From positions 1,784,001 to 1,848,000 of the forward strand of contig NC_009667.1 in the NCBI RefSeq assembly GCF_000017405.1: a stretch of 64,000 bases of DNA. The letters are read 5' to 3'. The notes below the pieces were generated by a model. That model saw only the letters and a list, made by a program, of their open reading frames with translations. It ran no database searches and had not been told where the DNA came from. The position numbers and the translations under genes are program-made. Below, piece after piece: positions 6,728-15,980 of the stretch. Every line of letters starts with the position of its first letter. Position 1 is the first letter of the stretch. This stretch comes from Brucella anthropi ATCC 49188 (lineage in GTDB: Bacteria > Pseudomonadota > Alphaproteobacteria > Rhizobiales > Rhizobiaceae).

Positions 6728-8653
6728 GTGCGCCGAGCATGGCGCGTGGTGCGCAAGCATCGCTCGACCGGGATGGTATCCGTTCGATGACTTGGAGGTG
6801 AAAGTCCTCTACGGGCCCTGGTGATGGGAACCGTTAGCCGAACAGCAAGGGCGTTGTCGTAAGGCGGGGTCTGAAGGAAGCTGTAAGCAAAGTGCCGGCC
6901 TGACGAACAGGAAGCGCATAAGAGGCAGTCGCATCAGGGCAAGGGGGCCCATTTACCCAAAGCCCGATATCACCCGGATGATGCGGCTGTAGATGCGACA
7001 GGTATATGGCATGAAGGTCACGCGTCTTACCTCGGGAGATCTGTCGCCTCGCCACCGGCAACGGTGTGCTACCGCCGCTGAGAAGCGACGGAATAGGGCG
7101 GCAGAAGTCAGCAGATGCCGTAGTAGCCGTACCGGACGGCGAAGGGCTGAACATGAAGTGTCGGATGGAGAACGATCTTTCGATGACGACAGCAGATGCA
7201 GATAATGGAGCTGAAACGCCCCATGCCCATGCGGAAGGTAGTGGCCGGAAGCTGCGAGAGGATGCCTTGGGCGCATCAAACGTCACGGCAGGATCGTCCA
7301 ACTCACAACCGAAGGACGCGATGCAACTGATGGAAATGATCGTCAGTCGCGATAACATGATAGCGGCCTTACACCGCGTGGTGTCGAACAAGGGAGCGGC
7401 GGGCATCGACAAGATGAGCGTTGGCGACCTGAAGCAGCATCTCGTATCGCATTGGCCGCGCATCAGGGAAGACCTGCTGGCGGGTCGGTATGAGCCAGCG
7501 CCGGTGCGCGGGGTGGAAATCCCCAAGCCCGGCGGCGGGAAACGCCTTCTTGGCATTCCCACGGTTCTCGACCGCCTCATCCAGCAGGCGATACATCAGG
7601 TGCTGATGCCGATCTTCGACCCAGGCTTCTCCAATTCCTCTTTCGGCTTTAGGCCGGAGCGGAGTGCCCATGATGCGATCCTTGCCGCACGGTCCTATGT
7701 GGCCGACGGTTACCGCGTTGTGGTTGATCTTGATCTGGAGAAGTTCTTCGACCGGGTAAACCACGATGTGCTGATGGCACGAGTGGCACGCAAGGTCTAC
7801 GACAAACGGGTGCTGCGGTTGATCCGCCGTTATCTGCAAGCCGGGTTGATGATGGGCGGGATGACGACAATGCGAAGCGAGGGAACGCCGCAGGGCGGTC
7901 CCCTGTCTCCGCTATTATCGAACGTCCTGCTCGACGATCTGGACAAGGAACTGGAACAGCGCGGACATCGCTTCTGCCGCTACGCCGACGACTGTAATAT
8001 CTATGTGCGGTCAATACGTGCCGGTCAACGGGTGATGGCTTCGCTCACCGCCTTCCTTGGAAGGAGACTGAAGCTGAAGGTCAACGCCACCAAAAGTGCT
8101 GTTGACCATCCATGGAACCGGGTCTTTTTGGGTTATACGATGACGTTCCACCGTATGCCCCGCCTCAAGGTGGCGGTACAAAGTGTGAAGCGTCTTCGTG
8201 GCAAACTGAAAGCCCAGTTCCGGGCTGGGCGTGGCCGGGCCATTGACGCCACCATCAAGGACCTAGCGCCGATCCTGCGCGGCTGGACAGCTTACTTTAA
8301 GCTGGCTGACGTGAAGGGGACGTTCGAGGAAATGGATGGATGGGTTCACCGCAAGCTGCGGGCTACCCTGTGGCGGCAATGGACGAAACCAGCCGCGCGC
8401 GCAAGAAACCTGATGCAACGAGGCATAAAGAAGGAGCGTGCATGGATAAGTGCCAGCAATGGCCGGGGACCATGGTGGAATGCCAGAACCTCACACATGC
8501 ACGAAGCCCTACCGAATGCCTACTTCACCAAAATCGGGCTGATCTCGTTCCTGAAGGAACACCGACGCCTATACTACGCTTCATGAACCGCCGTATACGG
8601 AACCGTACGTACGGTGGTGTGGGAGGAGGGCCTAAAATGCCCTCCTACCCGAT
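6728..8653 (+). mobile_element. Group II intron, class C type, apparently full length (1926 bases)
   Basis: The 5' boundary is set by the consensus GTGCG at 6728-6732, the 3' boundary by CTACCCGAT ending at 8653. Domain V lies at about 8586-8622: a 34-base-class hairpin whose 5' strand ACCGCCGTATACG pairs with CGTACGTACGGTGGT around a GAAC turn. Domain VI follows at 8626-8650, with arms GGAGGAGGGC and GCCCTCCTACC and a candidate branch-point A at 8647. The reverse transcriptase sits in domain IV and its TGA overlaps the first bases of domain V. Class C is inferred from the location directly behind a terminator and from the intron-encoded protein ending without an endonuclease domain. Exact ends by one or two bases are uncertain. 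Confidence 0.9.
7153..8586 (+). CDS. ltrA: Group II intron reverse transcriptase/maturase
   Basis: 477 residues from the ATG at 7153, which follows GAAGGG; in-frame starts at 7066 and several downstream (such as MQLMEMIV at 7321) are possible. The reverse transcriptase fingers begin at about KGAAGIDKMSVGDL, with GKRLLGIPTVLDRLIQQA, the palm motif GTPQGGPLSPLLSN and the catalytic RYADDCNIYV. The maturase/thumb region includes LRGWTAYFKLADVKGTFEEM and WVHRKLRA. It ends with PWWNARTSHMHEALPNAYF and GLISFLKE, the usual C-terminus of class C intron proteins, and there is no H-N-H endonuclease domain. It splices the intron RNA and copies it during retrohoming. The first 60 residues or so are low in conserved features. 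Confidence 0.93.
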   Translation: MKCRMENDLSMTTADADNGAETPHAHAEGSGRKLREDALGASNVTAGSSNSQPKDAMQLMEMIVSRDNMIAALHRVVSNKGAAGIDKMSVGDLKQHLVSHWPRIREDLLAGRYEPAPVRGVEIPKPGGGKRLLGIPTVLDRLIQQAIHQVLMPIFDPGFSNSSFGFRPERSAHDAILAARSYVADGYRVVVDLDLEKFFDRVNHDVLMARVARKVYDKRVLRLIRRYLQAGLMMGGMTTMRSEGTPQGGPLSPLLSNVLLDDLDKELEQRGHRFCRYADDCNIYVRSIRAGQRVMASLTAFLGRRLKLKVNATKSAVDHPWNRVFLGYTMTFHRMPRLKVAVQSVKRLRGKLKAQFRAGRGRAIDATIKDLAPILRGWTAYFKLADVKGTFEEMDGWVHRKLRATLWRQWTKPAARARNLMQRGIKKERAWISASNGRGPWWNARTSHMHEALPNAYFTKIGLISFLKEHRRLYYAS

Positions 8654-8779
8654 CCTTGACCGAATCGCCGGAGTTGAGGACCATCACCGGACGCGACTGA
8701 CATCGCGCTTTCATGCTGCAGATCGTTTTCAGGGGATCATGATCGGCGCGCTGCGGCTCATTCGGGGAAGGGGATTTCC

Positions 8780-9280
8780 ATGATCGTAACACGTTTGAGC
8801 AAAACCGCCTTTGTGGCGGCTATAGCCTTTTTCGCAACGCTGGTTTCGTTCGGTAATATCACCGATTACGACACGAATTTCGGCTTCGTGCAGCACGTCC
8901 TGATGATGGATACCATCTTTCCCGATGCCACGATCAAGTATCGCGCCATCACTAATCCGATGCTGCACAATGCCGCCTATATTCTCATCATCGCGGCAGA
9001 GACGCTGACGGCGATCCTGTGCTGGATCGGGGCGTTTGCGATGCTCGGTCGTCTGACTGACCGGGCGGTCAGCTTCAACCGTTCGAAGAAATGGGCCATT
9101 GCCGGTCTTGCACTCGGTTTTCTGGTCTGGCAGGTCGGCTTCATGTCGGTTGGCGGCGAATGGTTCGGCATGTGGATGTCGCAAACCTGGAACGGGATCG
9201 AATCCGCGTTCCGGTTCTTCATCACCATCATCGCTGTGTTGATCTTCGTCGTGCTGCCGGACGGCGAACTGGTGGATTGA
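8780..9280 (+). CDS. DUF2165 family small membrane protein
   Basis: 166 residues, four hydrophobic segments at about 7-27, 63-90, 103-123 and 140-160. The pattern FVQHVLMMDTIFP followed by YRAITNPMLHNAAYILIIAAE and WQVGFMSVGGEWFGMWMS with WNGIESAFRFF fits the DUF2165 family of predicted integral membrane proteins with unknown role. ATG at 8780 follows a GGGGAAGGGG binding site. The last codons and the TGA stop (GTGGATTGA) belong to a dispersed repeat that starts at 9269, so the original C-terminus may have been altered by the insertion. Confidence 0.85.
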   Translation: MIVTRLSKTAFVAAIAFFATLVSFGNITDYDTNFGFVQHVLMMDTIFPDATIKYRAITNPMLHNAAYILIIAAETLTAILCWIGAFAMLGRLTDRAVSFNRSKKWAIAGLALGFLVWQVGFMSVGGEWFGMWMSQTWNGIESAFRFFITIIAVLIFVVLPDGELVD

Positions 9281-9435
9281 ATTTGACGTTTGAATCCCGA
9301 CTTCATGAGATGCTGTTTCAAACGCCAAATTCGAAAAATCCACTAGATACATGAAGTTACCAGTGGTCTTTGCGATTCCGACATTTGCTCAGCGCCTGTA
9401 TCAGAGGGACGCAAATGTCGGAATCAGACCACTAG
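9269..9435 (-). repeat. Composite palindromic repeat, copy 1 (Bru-RS-like)
   Basis: A 167-base element made of two palindromic modules. On the + strand, module B (about 9272-9346) has arms GGATTGAATTTGACGTTTGA and TTTCAAACGCCAAATTCG; module A (about 9368-9435) has arms GATTCCGACATTTGC and GCAAATGTCGGAATC. The reverse complement matches 15419-15585 along its whole length with scattered mismatches. It lies between two convergent genes and supplies the stop codons of both. The size and palindromic form recall the Bru-RS1/Bru-RS2 repeats of Brucella; I cannot confirm identity without alignment. Confidence 0.88.
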
Positions 9436-10061
9436 AGTAAATGTGATGCTGAAACAGGCTCGTCAATCAACTCGACACCAGCCTGTTTCATCTTCTGCAG
9501 CATGATGTCCATTGAGCCATTAAGGTTGATCCCGCGGCACGCATCCAGACGGACGCGCACCTGAAAGCCTTCTGCAATGGCGTCGAGCGCCGAATAGGCG
9601 ACGCAGAAGTCGGTGGCCAGTCCCGCCAGAGTGAGCGAACCAATGTTACGTTCGCGTAAATACCCGCCAAGACCGGTCGGCGTACTGCGGTCGTTTTCGA
9701 AGAATGCAGAATAGCTGTCTATGCCGATGCGAAAGCCTTTGCGAATGACGAGTTGTGCCCGCGTCCACTGCAAGTTGGCGTGAAAATCTGCGCCATGACG
9801 ACCCTGAACGCAATGGTCGGGCCAGAGCGTCTGCAGGCCATAGGCCATCTCGATCGTATCGAAAGGCTGGGCGTGGGCATGAGTCGAGGCGAAGCTTGAA
9901 TGATTGGCCGGGTGCCAGTCCTGCGTGAGGATCACGTGTTCGCTTTCATCGATCAGCCGGTTGACGGTGGGAATGATTTCGTCACCGCGATCGACGGCTA
10001 GCGCACCGCCGGGGCAGAAATCATTCTGGATGTCGACAACCACAAGTGCATGACCGATCAT
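9432..10061 (-). CDS. pncA: Nicotinamidase
   Basis: 209 residues. Converts nicotinamide to nicotinate in NAD recycling (and activates pyrazinamide). The isochorismatase-fold catalytic triad is present: Asp10 (VVVDIQNDFCPGG), Lys108 (VIRKGF) and Cys153 (TDFCVAYSALDA). Metal ligands of the PncA subfamily are also visible as Asp48 and His50 (TQDWHPANHSSF) and His83 (PDHCVQG). Length matches the family. The TAG stop at 9432-9434 lies in the flank of the dispersed repeat, so the last residues (ASHLL) may be repeat-derived. ATG start at 10061. Confidence 0.95.
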   Translation of the reverse strand: MIGHALVVVDIQNDFCPGGALAVDRGDEIIPTVNRLIDESEHVILTQDWHPANHSSFASTHAHAQPFDTIEMAYGLQTLWPDHCVQGRHGADFHANLQWTRAQLVIRKGFRIGIDSYSAFFENDRSTPTGLGGYLRERNIGSLTLAGLATDFCVAYSALDAIAEGFQVRVRLDACRGINLNGSMDIMLQKMKQAGVELIDEPVSASHLL

Positions 10062-10198
10062 AGAATACTCGCTTTGCTTATTCCGTAACCGACTATAGCC
10101 AGACAGGGTTCACGAGACCAGCAATAAGCCGCGTTCTGGTATAACATCGGCAAGAGTGCTACGGACGGCTCAAATCAGACACCAGACAGGAAACCATC

Positions 10199-10420
10199 AT
10201 GACAGATGTTATCGTCCGCGACAGCAATGGAACTCAGTTGAATGACGGCGATTCCGTTACCTTGATCAAGGACCTGAAGGTCAAGGGAACCTCCACGACA
10301 TTGAAGCGGGGAACACTGGTCAAGGGCATTCGCCTCACCGGGAACCCGGACGAAGTCGATTGCAGCACCAAGCAGGTCAAGGGACTGGTGCTGCGGACCG
10401 AGTTTCTGAAGAAAGCCTGA
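10199..10420 (+). CDS. Solo PhnA/YjdM C-terminal domain protein
   Basis: 73 residues: VRDSNGTQLNDGDSVTLIKDLKVKGTS and LKRGTLVKGIRLTGNPDEVDC match the SH3-like C-terminal domain of PhnA/YjdM (once called alkylphosphonate utilisation protein). The N-terminal zinc-ribbon of full-length YjdM is absent and no remnant of it lies upstream, so this is the short form. Function of the domain is unknown; involvement in phosphonate use is not supported by the neighbours. ATG at 10199. A short palindromic repeat fills the 55 bases between its stop and the convergent gbcB. Confidence 0.85.
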   Translation: MTDVIVRDSNGTQLNDGDSVTLIKDLKVKGTSTTLKRGTLVKGIRLTGNPDEVDCSTKQVKGLVLRTEFLKKA

Positions 10421-10426
10421 TTTTCA

Positions 10427-10475
10427 GAGCGCGCATCTTATTCCAAAAACCGCTTCGCACTTTTCGGGATACGCT
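10427..10475. repeat. Short palindromic repeat, family 2 copy
   Basis: The element is bounded by inverted AGAGCG and CGCTCT and contains the core CCAAAAACCGCTTCGCACTTTTCGG. Related copies lie at 15583-15633, 24341-24371, 38088-38136 and 60975-61003. It fills the gap between the convergent PhnA-domain and gbcB genes and ends one base before the gbcB stop codon. Confidence 0.7.
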
Positions 10476-11594
10476 CTAAGCATCGATCTCCACGCGACCG
10501 CGTGGGCGGCTGCAGCAGGCGAGGATATAGCCCTCGGCAATTTCGTCGTCGCGAATGCCGCCATTGTGGTTCATCTCGGTCTCTCCGCCGAGGCACTTCA
10601 CCTTGCAGGTGCCACAGATTCCGAACTCGCAGGCGCTCGGAATCTTGAGGCCGCCACTACGGGCGGCAAGCAGGATTGTGTCGTTTTCCGTACATTCGAC
10701 TTCCACGCCGGAAAGGCTGAAGACGACGCTGGCTGCTGCCACGGCCGGGGCGATGGGTGCTGTCGCTGTGCTCGCCGGTTCGGAGAGCGTGGACGGCACC
10801 GGAACCGACGAAATCTCGCTGGCCGGATTAAAGCTCTCCTGATGATAGTTGGCCATGTTGAACCCGGCGTCTTCCAGCAGGCCACGTACACCGTTCATGA
10901 ACGGCTCCGGTCCACAGCAGAAAACCTTGCGATGCAGGAAATCAGGTGCCAGCAGTTCAAGCCGGGCACGGTCTATTCGCCCGTGCAAGCCCGGCCAGAC
11001 ATGGCGTGCCGATGATTGCTCGACAATGAAGGCCAGATGCATTGCTTCCATGCGACCGGCAAGCAGCTCCAGTTCACGGCGGAAAATGATGTCGTCCGGC
11101 GTGCGTGCGCAATTGATGAACGCGACGTCGGTCGCAGGGGCACAGTCGAAGAGCCAGCGCGTCATGGAAACCATCGGCGTGATGCCGGAACCGGCAGAGA
11201 CGAAAAGATACTTTTCGCCCGGATGATTGGCGAGTGAGAAATCGCCGTTCGGTCCGTAAGCCTTTATCTTCATCGGTGGACGCAGATTGTCGAGCATCCA
11301 GCGCGTGCCGATGCTGTCCTTCTGCGCCTTGACGGTGACGGAGACGTGGTAGGGGCGGGAAGGGGTCGAGGAAAGCGTATAGGTCCGCAGCACCGGGCCG
11401 AGGCCATCTGCCCGTTCAATCGGCAGTTCCAGAGTAACGAACTGGCCCGGCGTATAGCGGAACCAGTTGTCCTCGGCGGTCTTGAAGGAGAAGGTCATGA
11501 CGTCTGGCGCTTCTTCGATGGCCGAGATGCATTCCAGCATCTGCAACCTGTCGTTCCACGGCAGCATCTCGTCCAGATATTTCAGAGGCTGCAT
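10476..11594 (-). CDS. gbcB: Glycine betaine monooxygenase, reductase subunit
   Basis: 372 residues. An N-terminal FAD-binding ferredoxin reductase domain (RTYTLSSTP, the FAD motif; SAGSGITPMVSMTRWL, the NAD(P)H-binding motif) is followed by a Pro/Ala/Ser linker near residues 265-290 and a C-terminal plant-type 2Fe-2S ferredoxin domain with CEFGICGTC and a distal Cys in YILACCSRPRG. It passes electrons from NAD(P)H to the Rieske oxygenase encoded 33 bases upstream. The pair matches GbcA/GbcB, which demethylate glycine betaine to dimethylglycine. The alternative is a related two-component Rieske system such as stachydrine demethylase. Confidence 0.88.
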   Translation of the reverse strand: MQPLKYLDEMLPWNDRLQMLECISAIEEAPDVMTFSFKTAEDNWFRYTPGQFVTLELPIERADGLGPVLRTYTLSSTPSRPYHVSVTVKAQKDSIGTRWMLDNLRPPMKIKAYGPNGDFSLANHPGEKYLFVSAGSGITPMVSMTRWLFDCAPATDVAFINCARTPDDIIFRRELELLAGRMEAMHLAFIVEQSSARHVWPGLHGRIDRARLELLAPDFLHRKVFCCGPEPFMNGVRGLLEDAGFNMANYHQESFNPASEISSVPVPSTLSEPASTATAPIAPAVAAASVVFSLSGVEVECTENDTILLAARSGGLKIPSACEFGICGTCKVKCLGGETEMNHNGGIRDDEIAEGYILACCSRPRGRVEIDA

Positions 11595-11627
11595 GACCTT
11601 CTCACTTCTTCAACTGCATTTCAAAAA

Positions 11628-13259
<1,632 letters not shown>

Positions 13260-13946
13260 ATGAAACGTTCTGAAATCAACGAAATCATCCGCGAAAGCGA
13301 CGCTTTCATCCGCTCTTTCGGCTATGTCATGCCGCCTTTCGCATATTGGTCGCCCGAGGAATTGAAGGCGCGGACCTCTTCGGATGCGCATGCCATTCGC
13401 GATGCGCGCCTTGGTTGGGATATTACGGACTACGGGCAGGGCAAGTTCGCCGATCTTGGCCTGTTCCTCTTCACCACGCGTAACGGCAACGCAGAAGACC
13501 TCAAGCGCGGCGGTGGCATGCTTTATGCCGAAAAGATCATGATCTCGCGCAAGAACCAGCTTTCTCCGATGCACCGGCATGTGGTGAAGGCCGAAGACAT
13601 CATCAATCGTGGTGGGGGCACGCTGGTGCTGGAACTGTTCAACTCGCTGCCGGATGGCAGTGTGGATGAGCAAACCGACGTGACTGTTGCCACCGACGGA
13701 CGCCTTGTGACGCAGAAGGCTGGTGCTCATCTGAAGCTGCAGCCGGGCGAAAGTGTGACGCTGCTGCCGGGCAATTGGCATGCTTTCTGGGGGGAAGGCG
13801 GCGATGTGCTGATCGGCGAGGTTTCGACCGTCAACGACGACCTGACCGACAATATTTTCCGCGAGCCGATTGGCCGTTTTTCGAATATCGATGAAAACGA
13901 GAAGCCGCTGCATCTTCTGGTATCCGACTACGACAAATGGCTGTGA
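13260..13946 (+). CDS. D-lyxose ketol-isomerase family protein
   Basis: 228 residues from the ATG at 13260, which follows GGGAGG; an upstream ATG at 13113 only adds unlikely sequence. The cupin core carries the metal-binding set of D-lyxose isomerases (DUF1498): SPMHRHVVKAEDII, GTLVLELFN, and later PGNWHAFWGEGG. The family interconverts D-lyxose and D-xylulose, and some members accept mannose/fructose. Early residues (RSEINEIIRESDAFI, WDITDYGQGKF) also fit. The neighbours give no pentose pathway, so the physiological substrate is open. Confidence 0.85.
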   Translation: MKRSEINEIIRESDAFIRSFGYVMPPFAYWSPEELKARTSSDAHAIRDARLGWDITDYGQGKFADLGLFLFTTRNGNAEDLKRGGGMLYAEKIMISRKNQLSPMHRHVVKAEDIINRGGGTLVLELFNSLPDGSVDEQTDVTVATDGRLVTQKAGAHLKLQPGESVTLLPGNWHAFWGEGGDVLIGEVSTVNDDLTDNIFREPIGRFSNIDENEKPLHLLVSDYDKWL

Positions 13947-13973
13947 GCCTACCGATATTTCGGTTCTAGCCGC

Positions 13974-14054
13974 CTGCAAATGGCGTTGTTTGACGTTTCC
14001 GGTCTGCATGTAACTTTAAGTGAACGATGCTCCGGTTCTCTAACGCTGCCATTT
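13974..14054 (+). repeat. Dispersed 81-base repeat, family 3 copy 1
   Basis: Starts CTGCAAATGG and contains GCTCCGGTTCTCT, ending at GCCATTT. The same blocks in the same order and spacing recur at 19979-20059, after ettA. Its ends are inverted (AAATGGCG with TGCCATTT), so it can fold as a long imperfect hairpin. Confidence 0.6.
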
Positions 14055-14107
14055 CCGGCAAACCGGGGCCGGAATCTCACGCGAAGCCAAACTGAAGGAC
14101 TGAACAT

Positions 14108-15418
14108 ATGAAGCTGGCGATGATCGGAACGGGCTATGTGGGTCTGGTTTCAGGTGTGTGTTTTGCCGAATTTGGTTTTCACGTTACCTGCGTCGACAAA
14201 AACCCGTCGATCATCGAGCGGCTAAAGGCCGGGAAAGTCACCATCTTCGAGCCAGGGCTTGATGAGTTGATGACCCGCAATATTCGCGATGGTCGGCTGG
14301 AGTTCAGCACCGATCTTCCGGCAAGTATCGCCGATGCCGACGTCATCTTCATCGCTGTTGGCACGCCATCCCGTCGTGGTGATGGCGAGGCGGACCTGCA
14401 ATATATCGAAGCAGCTGCGGATGAAATCGCCGCCGCCATGAAGCCGGGCGCCGTGGTCGTCATCAAGTCGACGGTCGTGGTTGGCACCAATGCGCGCATA
14501 CGCGACCGTATCAAGGCTGCCAGTCCGGCTGTGTCGTTCTCGATGGTGTCCAATCCGGAATTCTTGCGGGAAGGCTCGGCAATAGAAGATTTCATGCGAC
14601 CCGACCGTGTTGTTGTTGGGGTGGAAGACGAGCGCGGCAGGGCCGCGATGCAGCGCCTCTATCGTCCGCTTTACCTGCGTGAAACGCCGATGGTCGTCAC
14701 GTCGCTGGAAAATGCGGAAATCATCAAATATGCGGCCAATGCTTTTCTGGCCATGAAGGTGACGTTCATCAACGAGGTTGCGGACCTTTGTGAGAAGACC
14801 GGCGGCAATGTGCAGGAAGTCGCGCGCGCCATCGGTATGGACAATCGCATCGGCTCGAAATTCCTGCATGCCGGTCCGGGCTTCGGCGGATCGTGCTTCC
14901 CGAAGGATACGCGGGCCTTTGCTGCGACGGGCAAGAAATATGATGCGCCGCAATCGCTGATCGAACAGGTCATTGCGGTCAATGAGACGCGCAAACAGTC
15001 GATGGCCGAACGGATCGTGACTGCGGCCAAGGAAAACGGTGCAGACACGGTTGCTGTCCTGGGCGTCGCCTTCAAGCCGAACACCGATGATATTCGCGAG
15101 TCTCCTGCGCTCGACATTATCGCGGCCATTCAGAAAGCCGGGATCAAGGTTCAGGCGCATGACCCTGAGGCCATGGACGCTGCCAGGGCGGTGCTTCCTG
15201 ATGTTGTCTGGTGCAATTCAGCTTACGAAGCGGCGAAGGGCGCAGGCGTCGTTGCCCTGCTGACCGAATGGAACGCTTATCGTGCGCTGGATCTTAAGCG
15301 AGTGGCCAATGTCATGGCCGGAAATGTGCTGATTGATCTGCGCAATGTCTACAAGGCAGAAGATATTGCAGGCACCGGGCTAGATTATCGTTCGGTTGGG
15401 CGGACGCTTCGGGCCTGA
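14108..15418 (+). CDS. ugd: UDP-glucose 6-dehydrogenase
   Basis: 436 residues. Oxidises UDP-glucose to UDP-glucuronate with two NAD+. The N-terminal Rossmann motif is MIGTGYVGLVSGVCFAEFG; the catalytic Cys lies in GPGFGGSCFPKDTRAF (about residue 260), with the conserved Lys in NAEIIKYAANAFLAMKVTF. The C-terminal UDP-binding half has GVAFKPNTDDIRESPA. Length matches the family. UDP-glucuronate feeds galacturonate or glucuronate residues of polysaccharide or lipopolysaccharide; the convergent GT2/LAB_N pair at 15651-16704 may use such a product. ATG at 14108. A composite repeat begins directly after the stop codon. Confidence 0.96.
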   Translation: MKLAMIGTGYVGLVSGVCFAEFGFHVTCVDKNPSIIERLKAGKVTIFEPGLDELMTRNIRDGRLEFSTDLPASIADADVIFIAVGTPSRRGDGEADLQYIEAAADEIAAAMKPGAVVVIKSTVVVGTNARIRDRIKAASPAVSFSMVSNPEFLREGSAIEDFMRPDRVVVGVEDERGRAAMQRLYRPLYLRETPMVVTSLENAEIIKYAANAFLAMKVTFINEVADLCEKTGGNVQEVARAIGMDNRIGSKFLHAGPGFGGSCFPKDTRAFAATGKKYDAPQSLIEQVIAVNETRKQSMAERIVTAAKENGADTVAVLGVAFKPNTDDIRESPALDIIAAIQKAGIKVQAHDPEAMDAARAVLPDVVWCNSAYEAAKGAGVVALLTEWNAYRALDLKRVANVMAGNVLIDLRNVYKAEDIAGTGLDYRSVGRTLRA

Positions 15419-15585
15419 CTGGTGGTCTGATTCCGACATTTGCATCCCTCGGATATGAGCGCCGAGCAAATGTCGGAATCAAAAAAACCACTAGTAACTT
15501 TATGAATCTAGTGGATTTTTCGAATTTGACGTTTGAAACGGGATTTATATCGGACGGGTATCAAACGTCAAATTCAATCCACTAG
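15419..15585 (+). repeat. Composite palindromic repeat, copy 2 (Bru-RS-like)
   Basis: Module A (15419-15496) has arms GTGGTCTGATTCCGACATTTG and the matching CAAATGTCGGAATC; module B (15509-15585) has arms CTAGTGGATTTTTCGAATTTG and CAAATTCAATCCACTAG. The whole element is the reverse complement of 9269-9435, so the two copies face each other across about 6 kb. It begins on the base after the ugd stop codon and lies between convergent genes. Confidence 0.9.
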
Positions 15586-15633
15586 AGCATTTCCAGCAAA
15601 AGTGGAAACCGGTTTTGCGTCCAGAAATGCTCT
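15583..15633. repeat. Short palindromic repeat, family 2 copy
   Basis: Bounded by inverted AGAGCATTTC and GAAATGCTCT, with the core AAAAGTGGAAACCGGTTTTG. It abuts the composite repeat and completes the spacer up to the convergent LAB_N gene. Confidence 0.75.
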
Positions 15634-15650
15634 GGAAACGACCGGGGAGT

Positions 15651-15980
15651 TTACTCCCCGGCTGTCAGCCGCTTCTTCTCATTGGCGATGAGCCAGAGAT
15701 TGCGAACATAGACGATGAGGCCAAGTCCTTGGCCAGCGATGAAGACCGGGTCTTTACGCTGGATCGCATAGATCAGCAGCAAAGTGCCACCGAAGAGTGA
15801 GAAGAACCAGAAGGCAACCGGCATGACGCTGCGTTTTGCCTTTTCGGAAGCCAACCACTGCACAACGAAGCGCATGGTGAAACAGGCCTGAGCGACGAAG
15901 CCCAGCACGATCCAGCCATCCCACTGGGCCACGAAAACCTCGTGCAGCCACTGTGACAGGCTGTTGAAAATATCAGTCAT
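15651..15980 (-). CDS. LAB_N domain membrane protein
   Basis: 109 residues with three hydrophobic segments (about 20-40, 52-72, 78-98). The pattern FVAQACFTMRFVVQWLASEKAKRSVMPVAFWFFSL and GQGLGLIVYVRNL is the lipid A biosynthesis N-terminal (LAB_N) domain. The gene overlaps the upstream glycosyltransferase by eight bases, which implies a paired function. In rhizobia a GT2 enzyme and a small membrane partner (RgtE/RgtF) make dodecaprenyl-phosphate-galacturonic acid; a similar role here is an inference. ATG at 15980. Confidence 0.85.
   Translation of the reverse strand: MTDIFNSLSQWLHEVFVAQWDGWIVLGFVAQACFTMRFVVQWLASEKAKRSVMPVAFWFFSLFGGTLLLIYAIQRKDPVFIAGQGLGLIVYVRNLWLIANEKKRLTAGE

Noticed and set aside
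5502..6740. 412-codon minus-strand frame opposite the DUF475 gene
   Set aside because: Antisense shadow of a strongly supported membrane protein; the translation is Asp/Glu/His/Arg-rich without any domain.
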